Positions 37,901 through 47,791 are shown, numbered from the stretch's first letter. The stretch: DNA of 64,000 bases from Tenacibaculum sp. MAR_2009_124 (GCF_900105455.1 NZ_FNSF01000001.1:191001-255000); one strand, 5' to 3'. Translations and numbers: made by a program. Notes: generated by a model not told the origin, from the sequence alone.

Positions 37901-39146
37901 ATATGGATTAATAGGAACAACTACTGATACACAACTTTTATTAGATAAGTTACCAACCAATTACAGGTTTTTAGTGTATGTCGTAGGAGTGGGAATAGAA
38001 AACGTAAAATCAGATAAAAGTAATGAATTTGGTTTTGTTTTAGAGGGAGTTAATGATCGCCAACCAAACCCTCCGGTTGATATCGTTGTGGCAAATGATG
38101 TACATACAAATGTTGTTCTGCAATGGAAGGTTCCAAGAGGAAATGTGGCAATATCTCATTATAAAATATATTTATGGGGAGATTATTATTTGGAAGATTT
38201 TAATGGAGGAGGTAAAAAAGAATATTCTTCTCAAACTACTGAAGTAACTATAACAGACTTGGCACCAGGAAGGTTGTATTGGGGGAATATTATTGCTTTT
38301 AGTGAAGATGGGGCAATGTCTATTCCTAGTGAAAATTTTGAAGTTTCTGTTCAAAGAGATAGAGATAGAACATCACCGAGTATTCCTGAAAACTTAAATG
38401 CACTTCATATTGAAGCATCGAGCTTAGAGTTGGTTTGGGATCGCTCAATGGATGACGTAGGTGTGGCATACTACGAAGTTTTTGAGAAAGTAGATGGAAG
38501 AAATGTGAGTCTTGGACAAGTAGGAGAAACTACTATGAGATTAGAAAGATTAGTGCCATTTTCTCAACATATTTATAAAGTTAGCGCAACAGATTTTGAA
38601 GGCAATACCTCCGAACTGAGCAAGCATCTTATAGTTTGGACCTTACATGAACAGTTTCCAGAAAGACCTCATGGACTTGGAGTAAGAAGTGTTACAGAAA
38701 GTTCATTTGATGCATCTTGGAGAACAACTAAAAATACAGATCATTATTATGTTTCAAGTTTTGATGGTGTCAATATAAAAGAGTTCGGTCCACTCAGAAG
38801 TGCTAACTATGTTTTTGAAAATATAGGTACTCCATATTTATTCTGGCGTGTAATTGCTGAAAATGGTTTGGGAAGGATGTATTCTTCTTGGGAATTAACC
38901 TCGTTAGGCACAAGAGAGAGTACTATTAACATTGTTTTAAACGGAAATGAATCTCAACAAGCAGTAGTTGTATCTCGTGCATATGAGAACGCTACCTATA
39001 ATTTATTTAGCTTAAACGGAATTTTAATAAGGAGCGGCGTAGTAAAAGAAGGAGAGGTTAATGTGATGAACCTTAAAAAAGGAGTTTATATATTGAAAAT
39101 CGATAATGACTTAAAACCATTTACAAGAAAGGTGGTAATTGAGTAA
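34971..39146 (+). CDS. Secreted T9SS protein, beta-propeller plus fibronectin III, paralogue 2
   Basis: A 1391-residue paralogue with the same plan: signal peptide MKKLLLGLLLISGYVMGQ, beta-propeller region with GLWKSDDKGTTWQPL and DGGRTW turns, the conserved YGHADVHFLRY and NDGGFVTID blocks, fibronectin-III-like modules from about residue 765, and a T9SS tail (MNLKKGVYILKI...RKVVIE). ATG 34971 is chosen; TTG 34950 lies ahead of the signal peptide. The last 130 residues are nearly identical to paralogue 1 also at DNA level, more so than the rest, which suggests gene conversion or recent partial duplication. Function unknown; adhesion or glycan binding are possible. Confidence 0.85.
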   Translation: MKKLLLGLLLISGYVMGQYNSDAPWMKNLDNRENRSLQRANNKITLSEISAAFNDYWKDKDYTEKGVGYKPFKRWEYNVKSMLLPDGTIPSAKYLFDTNIEEHQKFGSTSNISNWTSTGPMTERTGQGRINVAIVDPNNSDIYYVGAPAGGLWKSDDKGTTWQPLTDKLPAIGVSGIVIDPNDSNIIYISTGDDDNADSYGLGVFKTIDGGRTWNTNAIYTPDIGEYGRGGELYMHPNNSNILWNATSQGLYKTTDAGKSWNLILEGWIRDLKLKPNNPDVIYAVGGNSGDNKFFKSIDGGRTFVDKSSNIGRSLDRLVIDVTPMAPENLYVLVATETNAGSQSGGVLYKSENEGNSFIELNRSLLSIKQAWYDWSLAVSDTNPEHIAIGSIFGSISTDGGRTFLGTWYGHADVHFLRYYKGVLFCGNDGGFVTIDERNTFKDHSKGLNIGQYYKINIADLNSSDTNMVIGGTQDNGGQFFQNNSWKHWHHSDGMDCAIGSLNEGLLYGLKQHGEMLFMSNDFGQSYSSIVKPNEEKYTEWVVASDINSKDEMYVGYKALYKADMENNTFIKLHNFGIDIQRIIINDNNDNMIFVLCDDGKIYKSIDAGKTFSSYYVKRDGSVFNIELSQDNSNQIWFVTENLRGVMELHGANSIEQTANNTITLVSNDLPRGINVIKHQPYSNILYAGTVYGLFYKNGDNRWERYDNNLPNVPIRDIEISSEDKIIVAGTYGRGVWKSPIPDGNRVSCALDVPSRLNAVLISEGALVNWNGEQKLEDYEVAYRKVNDREWITKPTGVNKVLLRNTEFQAGVEYEAKVRSTCNGVYSNYSEVVKFTWLDSEPPTVPYFLSAFNIKKRSVDLSWGDSSDNSGISHYEIYNQIGRESLLLDRTRGTESYFTTEVLTASTEYNIYVVAVDLNGNRSEPSEIVKFSTMSRFMPDAPQNLTAINNTGTQVVLKWDAPRGPEEVKKYEVYDYQYGLIGTTTDTQLLLDKLPTNYRFLVYVVGVGIENVKSDKSNEFGFVLEGVNDRQPNPPVDIVVANDVHTNVVLQWKVPRGNVAISHYKIYLWGDYYLEDFNGGGKKEYSSQTTEVTITDLAPGRLYWGNIIAFSEDGAMSIPSENFEVSVQRDRDRTSPSIPENLNALHIEASSLELVWDRSMDDVGVAYYEVFEKVDGRNVSLGQVGETTMRLERLVPFSQHIYKVSATDFEGNTSELSKHLIVWTLHEQFPERPHGLGVRSVTESSFDASWRTTKNTDHYYVSSFDGVNIKEFGPLRSANYVFENIGTPYLFWRVIAENGLGRMYSSWELTSLGTRESTINIVLNGNESQQAVVVSRAYENATYNLFSLNGILIRSGVVKEGEVNVMNLKKGVYILKIDNDLKPFTRKVVIE

Positions 39147-39169
39147 GTTATTGTTATTTTAAATTATGA

Positions 39170-39202
39170 AGGTTGCCTATTAGGCAACCTTTTTTTTTTA
39201 GA
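39170..39202 (+). terminator. Terminator after surface protein 2
   Basis: AAGGTTGCC (39170-39178) pairs with GGCAACCTT (39184-39192), loop TATTA, followed by a long T-run. It is essentially identical to the hairpin after paralogue 1. Confidence 0.92.
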
Positions 39203-39586
39203 GAGTGGGCGAATTTTTTCTAGTTTTTGCTGAAAAAAAGACTTGAAATTGACCCTGAACTTACATTTTTGGAATAAGACGTAATTTTGACTGTGAGATA
39301 AAGTTAGAATAATGCTTAATATTATTGAAATACTATTGTTATGATGTTATTTTATTAAATAGTTTTAAAGGTTTTTTAAGTGAAAATTTCAAAAGAATAA
39401 AAATACAATACCCTACGGTTTTAGTAGGTGAATTTATTAAAGGTCTTAAGTGAAATGTTTACCTTTGATATAGTATTATAACACTAGGTATACATGGTGT
39501 TGGTATCTTAAATTAAAAATAAATAAATATTCTTTTTTGAATAGAAAAATGAAATAAAAAATAACCAAACAACTTAGTAAAATTAA

Positions 39587-39617
39587 AACATTTGTATTTA
39601 AGGGAAATATAAATGTT
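39587..39617 (+). ncRNA. Conserved leader hairpin, copy 2
   Basis: AACATTTGTATTT (39587-39599) pairs with AAATATAAATGTT (39605-39617) around AAGGG; both arms are identical to 29885-29915. Confidence 0.55.
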
Positions 39618-40024
39618 ATTCTAATAACCATACTTAACATAAAAATAAATAATCTTAAGTATACCTTATAGAAACACCTATTACAAACAACCATAACCAA
39701 GCAACTTACTACTTAAATAATGAACTACAAGATGAAATGCCGCAAGATGTGAGCATTAAAATTCAAATAACCATAAGGAAAAGCTAAATTTTACTGGATT
39801 GAAGATTCCGTTAACTACTATTAATACTAAAATTAGTAAACTAAACTAAAATAATCAGTAGAAGTAGTAATTAATCAATCGAAACAGAAACTAATTAAGA
39901 GCCTGTAAATAGTTCTTAAGTGTTTTTTATTTGGAAAAAGTTGAACCTTTTTAAAATTCATGACCATTATAAAAATGAATTTTGAAACGGGTAATGGGAT
40001 ATCTATTTATTTAAATTAATCAAA

Positions 40025-43000
40025 ATGAAAAAACTATTACTAGTAGCGCTACTATCAATTAGTAGCTATGTCATGGGGCAGTACAATCCTGATGCACCAT
40101 GGATGAAAAATTTAAACAATCAAGAATCTACAGGTAGATCATTGCAAAGATCTGCCAATGACAAGTTAACACTTGGTCAAATATCTGCGGCTTTCAATGA
40201 TTATTGGAAGGATAAAGATCATACGGTAAAAGGTTCTGGTTACAAACCATTTAAAAGATGGGAACACTATATGGAGTCTATCTTATTGCCCGATGGAACA
40301 ATCCCTAGTGGAAAGCAACTATGGGATAATGCTCTAAGAGAAGAGAGAAGATTTGGGAATTCTTCTAATATCAGTAATTGGACCTCAACAGGACCAATGA
40401 CAAAAGAGACAGGGCAAGGACGTGTTAATGTTGCTATGGTAGATCCTAACAATCCGAATACGTATTATGTAGGAGCGCCATCTGGAGGTTTATGGAAGTC
40501 AACTGATAAAGGAACTTCTTGGGAGCCTTTAACGGACCAGTTACCAGAAATTGGAGTTTCTGGTATTGCCATTGATCCGAACGATTCGAATATTATTTAT
40601 ATTGCTTCAGGAGATGATGATCACTGGAGGAACTATGGACTTGGAGTTTTTAAATCTACCGACGGAGGAAGAACTTGGGATACTTCAGCTACATTTACGC
40701 CTGCTATAGGAGATTACAATGATGCCCACGAAATTTACATTCACCCAAGAAACTCAAATATTTTATGGGTAGCAACAAGTGAGGGGTTGTACAAATCGAT
40801 TGATGCAGGGAAGACTTGGAATAGAATATTTGAAGGCAATATTGAAGATTTAAGATTAAAGCCTAACGATCCTAATGTTCTTTATATAATTGCTAACGAT
40901 AATGATGGATTTAGTTTTTATAAATCAGTAGATGGAGGTACAAGCTTTACAAAAAAGTTTTTAGGATTAAGTGGATATGTACCAAGAACAGTTATTGATG
41001 TAACACCTGCGGCTCCAGAAAACGTATATGTATTAGTATCAAAAAACGTAGACCAAAGTCCAAATGGTTTTAAAGGTGGTATTTTTTACCGTTCAAATGA
41101 TGCTGGAGAAAGCTTTAGAGAGGTGAATAGAGGTTTCATGTCTGTAAAGCAAACATGGTATAATTTAGCATTAGGAGTGTCAGACATTGATCCTGAAAAA
41201 TTAGCGATTGGAGAGGTGTCAGGATTTTCATCAATCGATGGAGGGTTAACTTTCCAACATATTAGATATGGTCATTCTGATGTACACTTTTTAAGATATA
41301 CAGACGGTGTTCTTTTCTGTGGAAACGACGGTGGATTCATTACATATGATGTGAATGATACTTTTAAAGATCATTCAAAACAACTAGATATTGGGCAATA
41401 TTATAAAATTAATATTGGTGATTTCAAAGGAACCAATGTAGCGGATATCATAGGAGGAACTCAAGATAATGGAGGACAGTTTTTTATCAATGGAGCATGG
41501 GAGCAATGGCACGGTGCCGATGGTATGGAGTGTGCTTTTGGTGCTATTGATACGGGATTAAAGTATGGTTTAATTCAAAATGGAAATTACTTGTGTTATA
41601 AACGAGATATTGATAATTATACCAATTGGGTTAATGGACCTGAAAATGGGCGATGGATAGTTGCAGCTGACATCAATTCAAAAGATGAAATGTATGTAGG
41701 TTACAATGCACTATATAAGTTTGACATTAAAACAAGATCATTCGAAAAGTTACATGATTTTGGAGGCGCTATTGATCAGGTTATTATCGATGATAATAAT
41801 GACGAAGTTATTTTTGTATTACAAGGAGGTAATATCTATAAGAGTATCGATGCAGGAAAAAGTTTTCAATTATTTTATGATAATGCTAACGGAGGGTATG
41901 TTCGTTTTATTGAGGTAAGTGAAGATAATAGTAATAAAATCTGGTTTATTTCTTGGAATGGATTATACTCAAGAAGCACTTTGGGAGATATTAGTACCGA
42001 GCAGCCAGTATTAGTTAGTACTTCTTCTGAATTACCAGCTGACATTCATGTTATAAAGCACCAGCCTTATTCTGATAATCTTTATGTAGGAACTCAATAT
42101 GGAATTTTTTATAAAGATGCGAGTAATGTTTGGTCGGCATATAATAACAACTTACCTAATGTGCCAGTTTTCGATATTGAAATAAGTGTTGAAGATAACA
42201 CTATTATTGCAGGAACTTATGGTAGAGGTATTTGGAAGTCGCCAATCCCTAATGGAAACAGAACTTCTTGTGCTCTTAACATTCCAACGGCATTGAACGC
42301 AGAAATTACTGATGAAGGAATTTATCTTACTTGGACTGCTGAGAAGAAGCTTGAAGACTATGAGGTTGCTTATAGAAAAGTAGGAGATAGAGAATGGATA
42401 TCAAAGGATACTGGAGTAAGTACAATGTTGTTTGATATTACCGAAATTCAAGCGGGAGTTGAATACGAGGCGAAAGTAAGAAGTACTTGCAATAGCGCGT
42501 CTTCAGAGTTTAGTGCCGTACTTAAGTTTACATGGGCAGACATAGAGGCGCCAACAGCACCAACGTACTTTTATGCATATGACGTTAAGAAAACTTCTGC
42601 TTACTTAAGCTGGGGAGATTCAACAGATAATTCTGGAGTTTCTCATTACGAAATTTATAGTCAAACTGGAAGAGAAGATGTATTGTTAGATAGAACACCT
42701 GGACCTGAAAGTTATTATAATATTGAAGTGTTAACTGCGTCTACTGAGTACAATCTTTATGTAAAGGCTGTTGATTTTGCTGGAAATAAATCGGAGCCAT
42801 CTGTTATAGCTAACTTTAATACTCAAAGTGCGTTTATGCCAAATGCACCTCAAAACTTAGTGTCGTCAAACAACACAGGAACAACTATTACTTTAAACTG
42901 GAATGCACCAACAGGACCAGAAGAAGTAAAAGCTTATGAGATATATGATAATCAATTAGGTTTAATTGGAACAACTACAGAAACACAATTTGTAGTTAAT

Positions 43001-44203
43001 AATTTACCATCAGGAACTTGGTTCTATGTGTATGTTAAAGCTGTTGGTATTGATGATAGTAAGTCAGATCAAAGTAATGACGTAGGATTTATTTTAGAAG
43101 GAGTGAATGATAAACAGCCAAATTCTCCAGCTAATATTGTAGTTGTAGATGATATTTATTCAAATGTTGTACTTCGATGGGATGCTCCAAGAGGAAATGT
43201 AGCCATTTCTCATTATGATGTTTATGTGCAAGATTCATGGTATTATTTCGAAGATTTTTGGGGTGGAAGTAGAAAAGTAGGAACTTCAGAAACCACAGAA
43301 ATTACCATAACAAGCTTAGATCCATATAGAAATTATTGGGTAACTGTAGTTGCCGTAGGTACTGAGGGTGTGATGTCTTTACCAAGTGAATCTGAGGCAT
43401 TATCAGTAAAAGGAGATCCTGATACGGTAGCGCCAACTGTACCTACGAATCTGAGAGCAGAATTTATTACATCTTCAGGCTTAGATTTAGTATGGGATGC
43501 TTCAACTGACAATACAGGAGTTTCTTACTACGAAGTTTTCGAAAAGGTAGGAGAAAGAAATGTAAGTATTGGTCAAACGGGTCGTGCAAACATTGTTGTT
43601 GATGGGTTAGAACCATTTACCCAGCATATCTATCAAGTAAGTGCTACCGACTTCGAAGGAAATACTTCTGAATTGAGTCAGCCAATAATAGTATGGACAT
43701 TACATAAACAATTTCCAGAGAGACCAAGTGGTTTAAAAGCTATAAATATAACTGCAGATTCATTTGAAGCAGGATGGAGAAGTACAAGAAATACAGATCA
43801 TTATTATGTCTCAAGTTATGATGGTGTAACTATTAAAGAATTTGGACCATTATTAGGAAATAGCTATAAGTTTGAGAACATAGAAACACCATTTTTATTC
43901 TGGAGAGTAATTTCAGAAAATGAGTTAGGAAAAATGTATTCTTCTTGGGATTTAACTACGTTAGATACTCCTAGAGGAACCATTGATGTTGTTTTAAATG
44001 GAGTTGAATCTCAGCAAGTAGTTATAGTACCAAGTGCTTATGAGAATGCACCTTACGATATCTTTAACTTGAGTGGTGTATCAATCAATCGAGGAATTGT
44101 AAGTGAAGGTTCAGTTGATGTAACTTCTTTGAAAAAAGGAGTCTATATCTTAAAAATTCAAAATGACTTAAAGCCGTTTACTAAAAAAGTAGTAATTCAA
44201 TAA
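40025..44203 (+). CDS. Secreted T9SS protein, beta-propeller plus fibronectin III, paralogue 3
   Basis: A 1392-residue third member. Signal peptide MKKLLLVALLSISSYVMGQ, WMKNL and FKRWEHY preregion, beta-propeller repeats (GLWKSTDKGTSWEPL, STDGGRTWDT, SIDAGKTW), the shared YGHSDVHFLRY and GNDGGFITYD blocks, fibronectin-III-like modules from about residue 765 (APTVPTNLRAEFITSSGL), and a T9SS type A tail (SLKKGVYILKI...KKVVIQ). It is the most divergent copy in its C-terminal 150 residues. ATG 40025 begins the signal peptide directly. All three genes point the same way, each with its own terminator and leader, so they are probably separate transcription units. Confidence 0.85.
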   Translation: MKKLLLVALLSISSYVMGQYNPDAPWMKNLNNQESTGRSLQRSANDKLTLGQISAAFNDYWKDKDHTVKGSGYKPFKRWEHYMESILLPDGTIPSGKQLWDNALREERRFGNSSNISNWTSTGPMTKETGQGRVNVAMVDPNNPNTYYVGAPSGGLWKSTDKGTSWEPLTDQLPEIGVSGIAIDPNDSNIIYIASGDDDHWRNYGLGVFKSTDGGRTWDTSATFTPAIGDYNDAHEIYIHPRNSNILWVATSEGLYKSIDAGKTWNRIFEGNIEDLRLKPNDPNVLYIIANDNDGFSFYKSVDGGTSFTKKFLGLSGYVPRTVIDVTPAAPENVYVLVSKNVDQSPNGFKGGIFYRSNDAGESFREVNRGFMSVKQTWYNLALGVSDIDPEKLAIGEVSGFSSIDGGLTFQHIRYGHSDVHFLRYTDGVLFCGNDGGFITYDVNDTFKDHSKQLDIGQYYKINIGDFKGTNVADIIGGTQDNGGQFFINGAWEQWHGADGMECAFGAIDTGLKYGLIQNGNYLCYKRDIDNYTNWVNGPENGRWIVAADINSKDEMYVGYNALYKFDIKTRSFEKLHDFGGAIDQVIIDDNNDEVIFVLQGGNIYKSIDAGKSFQLFYDNANGGYVRFIEVSEDNSNKIWFISWNGLYSRSTLGDISTEQPVLVSTSSELPADIHVIKHQPYSDNLYVGTQYGIFYKDASNVWSAYNNNLPNVPVFDIEISVEDNTIIAGTYGRGIWKSPIPNGNRTSCALNIPTALNAEITDEGIYLTWTAEKKLEDYEVAYRKVGDREWISKDTGVSTMLFDITEIQAGVEYEAKVRSTCNSASSEFSAVLKFTWADIEAPTAPTYFYAYDVKKTSAYLSWGDSTDNSGVSHYEIYSQTGREDVLLDRTPGPESYYNIEVLTASTEYNLYVKAVDFAGNKSEPSVIANFNTQSAFMPNAPQNLVSSNNTGTTITLNWNAPTGPEEVKAYEIYDNQLGLIGTTTETQFVVNNLPSGTWFYVYVKAVGIDDSKSDQSNDVGFILEGVNDKQPNSPANIVVVDDIYSNVVLRWDAPRGNVAISHYDVYVQDSWYYFEDFWGGSRKVGTSETTEITITSLDPYRNYWVTVVAVGTEGVMSLPSESEALSVKGDPDTVAPTVPTNLRAEFITSSGLDLVWDASTDNTGVSYYEVFEKVGERNVSIGQTGRANIVVDGLEPFTQHIYQVSATDFEGNTSELSQPIIVWTLHKQFPERPSGLKAINITADSFEAGWRSTRNTDHYYVSSYDGVTIKEFGPLLGNSYKFENIETPFLFWRVISENELGKMYSSWDLTTLDTPRGTIDVVLNGVESQQVVIVPSAYENAPYDIFNLSGVSINRGIVSEGSVDVTSLKKGVYILKIQNDLKPFTKKVVIQ

Positions 44204-44227
44204 GTTATAATTGTAGTCAATATGTAG

Positions 44228-44258
44228 AAGGGTGCCTGAAAAGGCACCCTTTTATTTT
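44228..44258 (+). terminator. Terminator after surface protein 3
   Basis: AAGGGTGCC (44228-44236) pairs with GGCACCCTT (44243-44251), loop TGAAAA, then a T-rich tract. Confidence 0.9.
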
Positions 44259-44473
44259 TAAAAACTTAAAAACCTTTAATCCTTGTTTTTAAGTTTTTAA
44301 TTTTAAGAGAGTTGCATTTTAGGGTGTTTTTCGTGCTATTGATCTAAAAAGTTTGTCAAACCTTGAAACTAATCTGAATTTGAAAGTTGTTAAGTTCGTT
44401 TTCTTTTATTTATAGTGTGGTAAATTAAGGTTAACAAACTGGCAAACAACAAAAACCCTCTAAAATTTATAAA

Positions 44474-47400
44474 ATGAAACGAACAATTTGTGTGCGGTTC
44501 ATAATGGTATTTCTTTTCTCAGTTTTTACCATGAACGCAAACTCTATCGATTTCGTAACTACGAAATCGAATGTCAACTTCAAAAGTGACAAAATTGAAT
44601 TAAAAAATTACGAACAAACTACTCAAACCCACCCTTTAGTTTCTAAAGAACAATGGAACACTTTATTTCCATACAGATTTGGTGCTAAAGATACTGGTGG
44701 AGGTGTATGGGTACTAGACCCAAAAGACGATTTTTACACCTACGAATCATTTATTGAAGCCATTAATAGAATGGATAAAATTAAGGTTGTATTTGATAGA
44801 AGGTGTGGTACAAATGCTTACAAAATTACAAGAATTGATAAAGTAACTGGAGCAACGAGTATTATTAGAACTGATGTTGATTTTGATGCACCAAGAAATG
44901 CAGATAAAGAAATTATTACTGAAGAAGTAGATTATGGTGCTTTTTTAAATGAAGGCGATTTAGAAACTCGTAAGAGAGAACTTATGGCATTTTTTGCGAA
45001 TATCTCTCATGAAACTACTGGTGGTTGGGATACCGCTCCAGGTGGAAGGTTTTCTTGGGGACTTCATTTTAGAGAAGAACCAACAAATGCATCGTATGCA
45101 TATCCTGACACGAATTATCCTCCAACGCCAGGGAAATCGTATAAAGGAAGAGGGCCAATACAGCTTTCTTATAATTATAACTACGGTCCAGCAAGTGAAT
45201 TTATTTTCGGAGATAAACAAGTTTTATTAGATAACCCGGATTTAGTGATTCAAGATGCAGCATTAGCATTTCAAACGGCTATATGGTTCTGGATGACTCC
45301 ACAGTACCCAAAACCTTCTGCTCATAATGTAATGGTAAGAAAGTGGACTCCAAATGAGCTTGATAAAACTAAAAATAGAGTTCCTGGATTAGGAATGACG
45401 GTTAATATTATTAATGGTGGTGTTGAGTGCGGACAAGGAACTGAAAAGCCTCAAGTATTAGACAGAATCGGTTATTATGAAAGATTCGCAAGTATCTATA
45501 ATATTGGTACTGATATGGATGGTGTGAATGATTTGTCTGATTGCGGATGTAAAGACATGGCGAAGTATGGAGGAGATTCTTCTGATTTAACAGCAGAGCC
45601 ATGTGCACAAAAACCAGCAATTACTTTTGTTACACCAATTAATGATCAATTAATAAAACAAACTACATTTTCTGCTGTAGGAGTGAGTATAAGTGTTGAT
45701 CAAAAGAATTCGGTATTAAAAACACTTACAACTACCATCGGAACTAAAACGTTTTCAGGAACTACGTTTTCTTGGACACCTGAGGCTTATGGAGCTGTAA
45801 ATTTAGTTGCAAACGCTACTTTCGAAAATGGACTTACAGCTTCTAACACAATTAAAGTAGTTATTTGGGATGGGGTGAATATAGACTGTACTCATATTCC
45901 AGCCTGGAGATCGACAAAAATTTATGATAAACCAAACAACTATGTAACCTACAATAACGCTGTTTACAGAAATAAATGGTATGCAGGTATAGGAACAACA
46001 CCTGGAGTTGATGGTGTTTGGGAAAAAATTAAAGATTGTGGTGTAGTTATAGGAACTCCTCCTGTGGTAAGTTGGCAAGCGCCAACTCAAGGACAAGTTT
46101 TTGAAACTCTAGTATTGTCACCAATCACATTAACAGCAAATGCAACGGATAACGACGGTACCGTAACATCGTTTTCTTATGCGTATAACGGTACTACAAT
46201 TGCAGCAACGAAGTCTGGAAATACTTATTCAGGAGAGTTTACACCAACTGCTTTTGGAGCTTATACATTAGAAGCAGTAGCCGAAGATAATGACGGAAAA
46301 GTAACTCGTAAGGAGGTAAGTTTTACTGTAAAGCAAAAAACTATATCAAACGAAGCCCCTGTAGTTACTTGGCAAACACCAACAGATAACCTTGTAATTG
46401 AGCAAGACGTTTTGGGGGCAGTTGCTTTAAAAGCTACCGCTACTGATAGTGATGGAATAGTAAGTTCATTCAGTTTTAAAGAAGGAGCAAATGTAATAAC
46501 GGCTACCAAAACAGGAAATAACTATACAGCAAGTTTTAATCCTGCAAGTTTCGGAGAATATGCATTAACGGGCGAAGCAACAGACGATAAAAATGCAATT
46601 ACTACTAAGACAATTAGAATTATTGTAAAGGAGAAAAGTACAACAAATCCAGCTCCTGTAATAGCTAATGTTCAGCCACAAAATGGAAGCATTATTGAGC
46701 AAACTGCATTAACAGCAATCCAGTTAAAAGCATCAATTACAGATAATTCGGCAGTACAAAACGTAGCTTTTTCTATAGATAATACTGCAGTAACTGCTAA
46801 CAGTACTGCAACAGGATTATATACAGCTACTTGGACACCTTCGGCATTTGGAAATTATTCATTTAAAATAGTGGCTACTGATGATGAAGGAGCTTCTTCA
46901 AATAAAACAGTTTCATTTACCATTAAAAAGAAAGTATCTGGAGGTGCATGTGATGGAATTCCTGCTTGGGAGGCTAAAATTTATGCAGCATCAGGAACTA
47001 AGGTTACCTATAATGGAGTTATTTATAAAAATAAGTGGTATGCCTCTAGTACAGATGTTCCTGGAGCCAGTGGTGTTTGGGAGTATATTCAACCATGTGG
47101 AGGAACAAAATTGTATTGTGGTTCTCCTGAATGGATAGCAACTAAAGTGTATAACACAGGTGATAAAGTATATTACAGTAAGAAAATATATAGAGCCAAA
47201 TGGTGGACACGCGGTAGCACTCCTAATAATAGTAATGAATGGGCATATGTTCAAGACTGTCTAGAATCTTCTACGTCTACTCTTAAAGCAAATATATATC
47301 CTACAATAGTTTCAGACGAAATTAACGTAACTATAAGCACATCATTAAAAGCAAAAGTTAAGATTGAATTACGAGATACTTCAGGTAACTTATTGCAAAC

Positions 47401-47533
47401 ACTTTTAAATACAAATGTTGAACAAGGAACAAAAGTATTTACAAGAGATCTTTCGGGGTTAAAGAAAGGTGTGTATATCTATAGTATTCATTCTAACGGA
47501 AACATAGAAACCAAAAAAATTATCAAAAACTAA
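44474..47533 (+). CDS. Secreted multidomain GH19 chitinase
   Basis: A 1019-residue exported chitinase. After the signal peptide (MKRTICVRFIMVFLFSVFTM) comes a GH19 catalytic domain at about residues 55-350: ANISHETTGGW with His179-Glu180, the general acid, then YKGRGPIQLSYNYNYG and AIWFWMTPQ. Downstream are Ig-like modules alternating with chitin-binding CBM5/12-type modules (CTHIPAWRSTKIYDKPNNYV; CDGIPAWEAKIYAASGTKV; CGSPEWIATKVYNTGDKVYY). The chain ends in a T9SS sorting tail (LKKGVYIYSIHSNGN). It hydrolyses chitin outside the cell. The neighbour is a GH18 chitinase sharing Ig and CBM modules; the two mechanisms would be complementary. Confidence 0.92.
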   Translation: MKRTICVRFIMVFLFSVFTMNANSIDFVTTKSNVNFKSDKIELKNYEQTTQTHPLVSKEQWNTLFPYRFGAKDTGGGVWVLDPKDDFYTYESFIEAINRMDKIKVVFDRRCGTNAYKITRIDKVTGATSIIRTDVDFDAPRNADKEIITEEVDYGAFLNEGDLETRKRELMAFFANISHETTGGWDTAPGGRFSWGLHFREEPTNASYAYPDTNYPPTPGKSYKGRGPIQLSYNYNYGPASEFIFGDKQVLLDNPDLVIQDAALAFQTAIWFWMTPQYPKPSAHNVMVRKWTPNELDKTKNRVPGLGMTVNIINGGVECGQGTEKPQVLDRIGYYERFASIYNIGTDMDGVNDLSDCGCKDMAKYGGDSSDLTAEPCAQKPAITFVTPINDQLIKQTTFSAVGVSISVDQKNSVLKTLTTTIGTKTFSGTTFSWTPEAYGAVNLVANATFENGLTASNTIKVVIWDGVNIDCTHIPAWRSTKIYDKPNNYVTYNNAVYRNKWYAGIGTTPGVDGVWEKIKDCGVVIGTPPVVSWQAPTQGQVFETLVLSPITLTANATDNDGTVTSFSYAYNGTTIAATKSGNTYSGEFTPTAFGAYTLEAVAEDNDGKVTRKEVSFTVKQKTISNEAPVVTWQTPTDNLVIEQDVLGAVALKATATDSDGIVSSFSFKEGANVITATKTGNNYTASFNPASFGEYALTGEATDDKNAITTKTIRIIVKEKSTTNPAPVIANVQPQNGSIIEQTALTAIQLKASITDNSAVQNVAFSIDNTAVTANSTATGLYTATWTPSAFGNYSFKIVATDDEGASSNKTVSFTIKKKVSGGACDGIPAWEAKIYAASGTKVTYNGVIYKNKWYASSTDVPGASGVWEYIQPCGGTKLYCGSPEWIATKVYNTGDKVYYSKKIYRAKWWTRGSTPNNSNEWAYVQDCLESSTSTLKANIYPTIVSDEINVTISTSLKAKVKIELRDTSGNLLQTLLNTNVEQGTKVFTRDLSGLKKGVYIYSIHSNGNIETKKIIKN

Positions 47534-47549
47534 ACTAAGTTATTTTAGG

Positions 47550-47594
47550 ATACCAATTGAATGTTAAAATGTCATTTTAAGATTTAATTGGTAT
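47550..47594. repeat. 45-bp compound inverted repeat after the GH19 gene
   Basis: ATACCAATT (47550-47558) is complementary to AATTGGTAT (47586-47594), and within it TTAAAAT (47564-47570) pairs with ATTTTAA (47574-47580). There is no T-run, so it may be a weak terminator or a remnant of a small repeat. Confidence 0.45.
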
Positions 47595-47791
47595 TACTTG
47601 CATTGTGTATTAGAACTGTAATATGATTTTAAGTAATCATTTTAAACAGGTGCTTCTTTGGTGGTATACGTAGTAGCTATGGTACTATCAAATAAAGAAA
47701 AAAGGACATTGTTTTTAAGCAGTTTCTTAGAGTCATAACTTCTAAAACATAATGCAAGTTTGGAATAGCATAACCCTTCAAATTTTTTATT

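Larger units (their letters stand above)
39147..40024. other. 878-bp region with terminator and long leader of surface protein 3
   Basis: After the terminator at 39170-39202 it is non-coding. From 39463 (CTTTGATATAGTATT, then CTAGGTATAC) it aligns by eye with 29746-30315, including the hairpin at 39587-39617 and the ACTGGATTGAAGATTCC block, so it looks like a conserved leader of about 530 nt. Confidence 0.6.
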
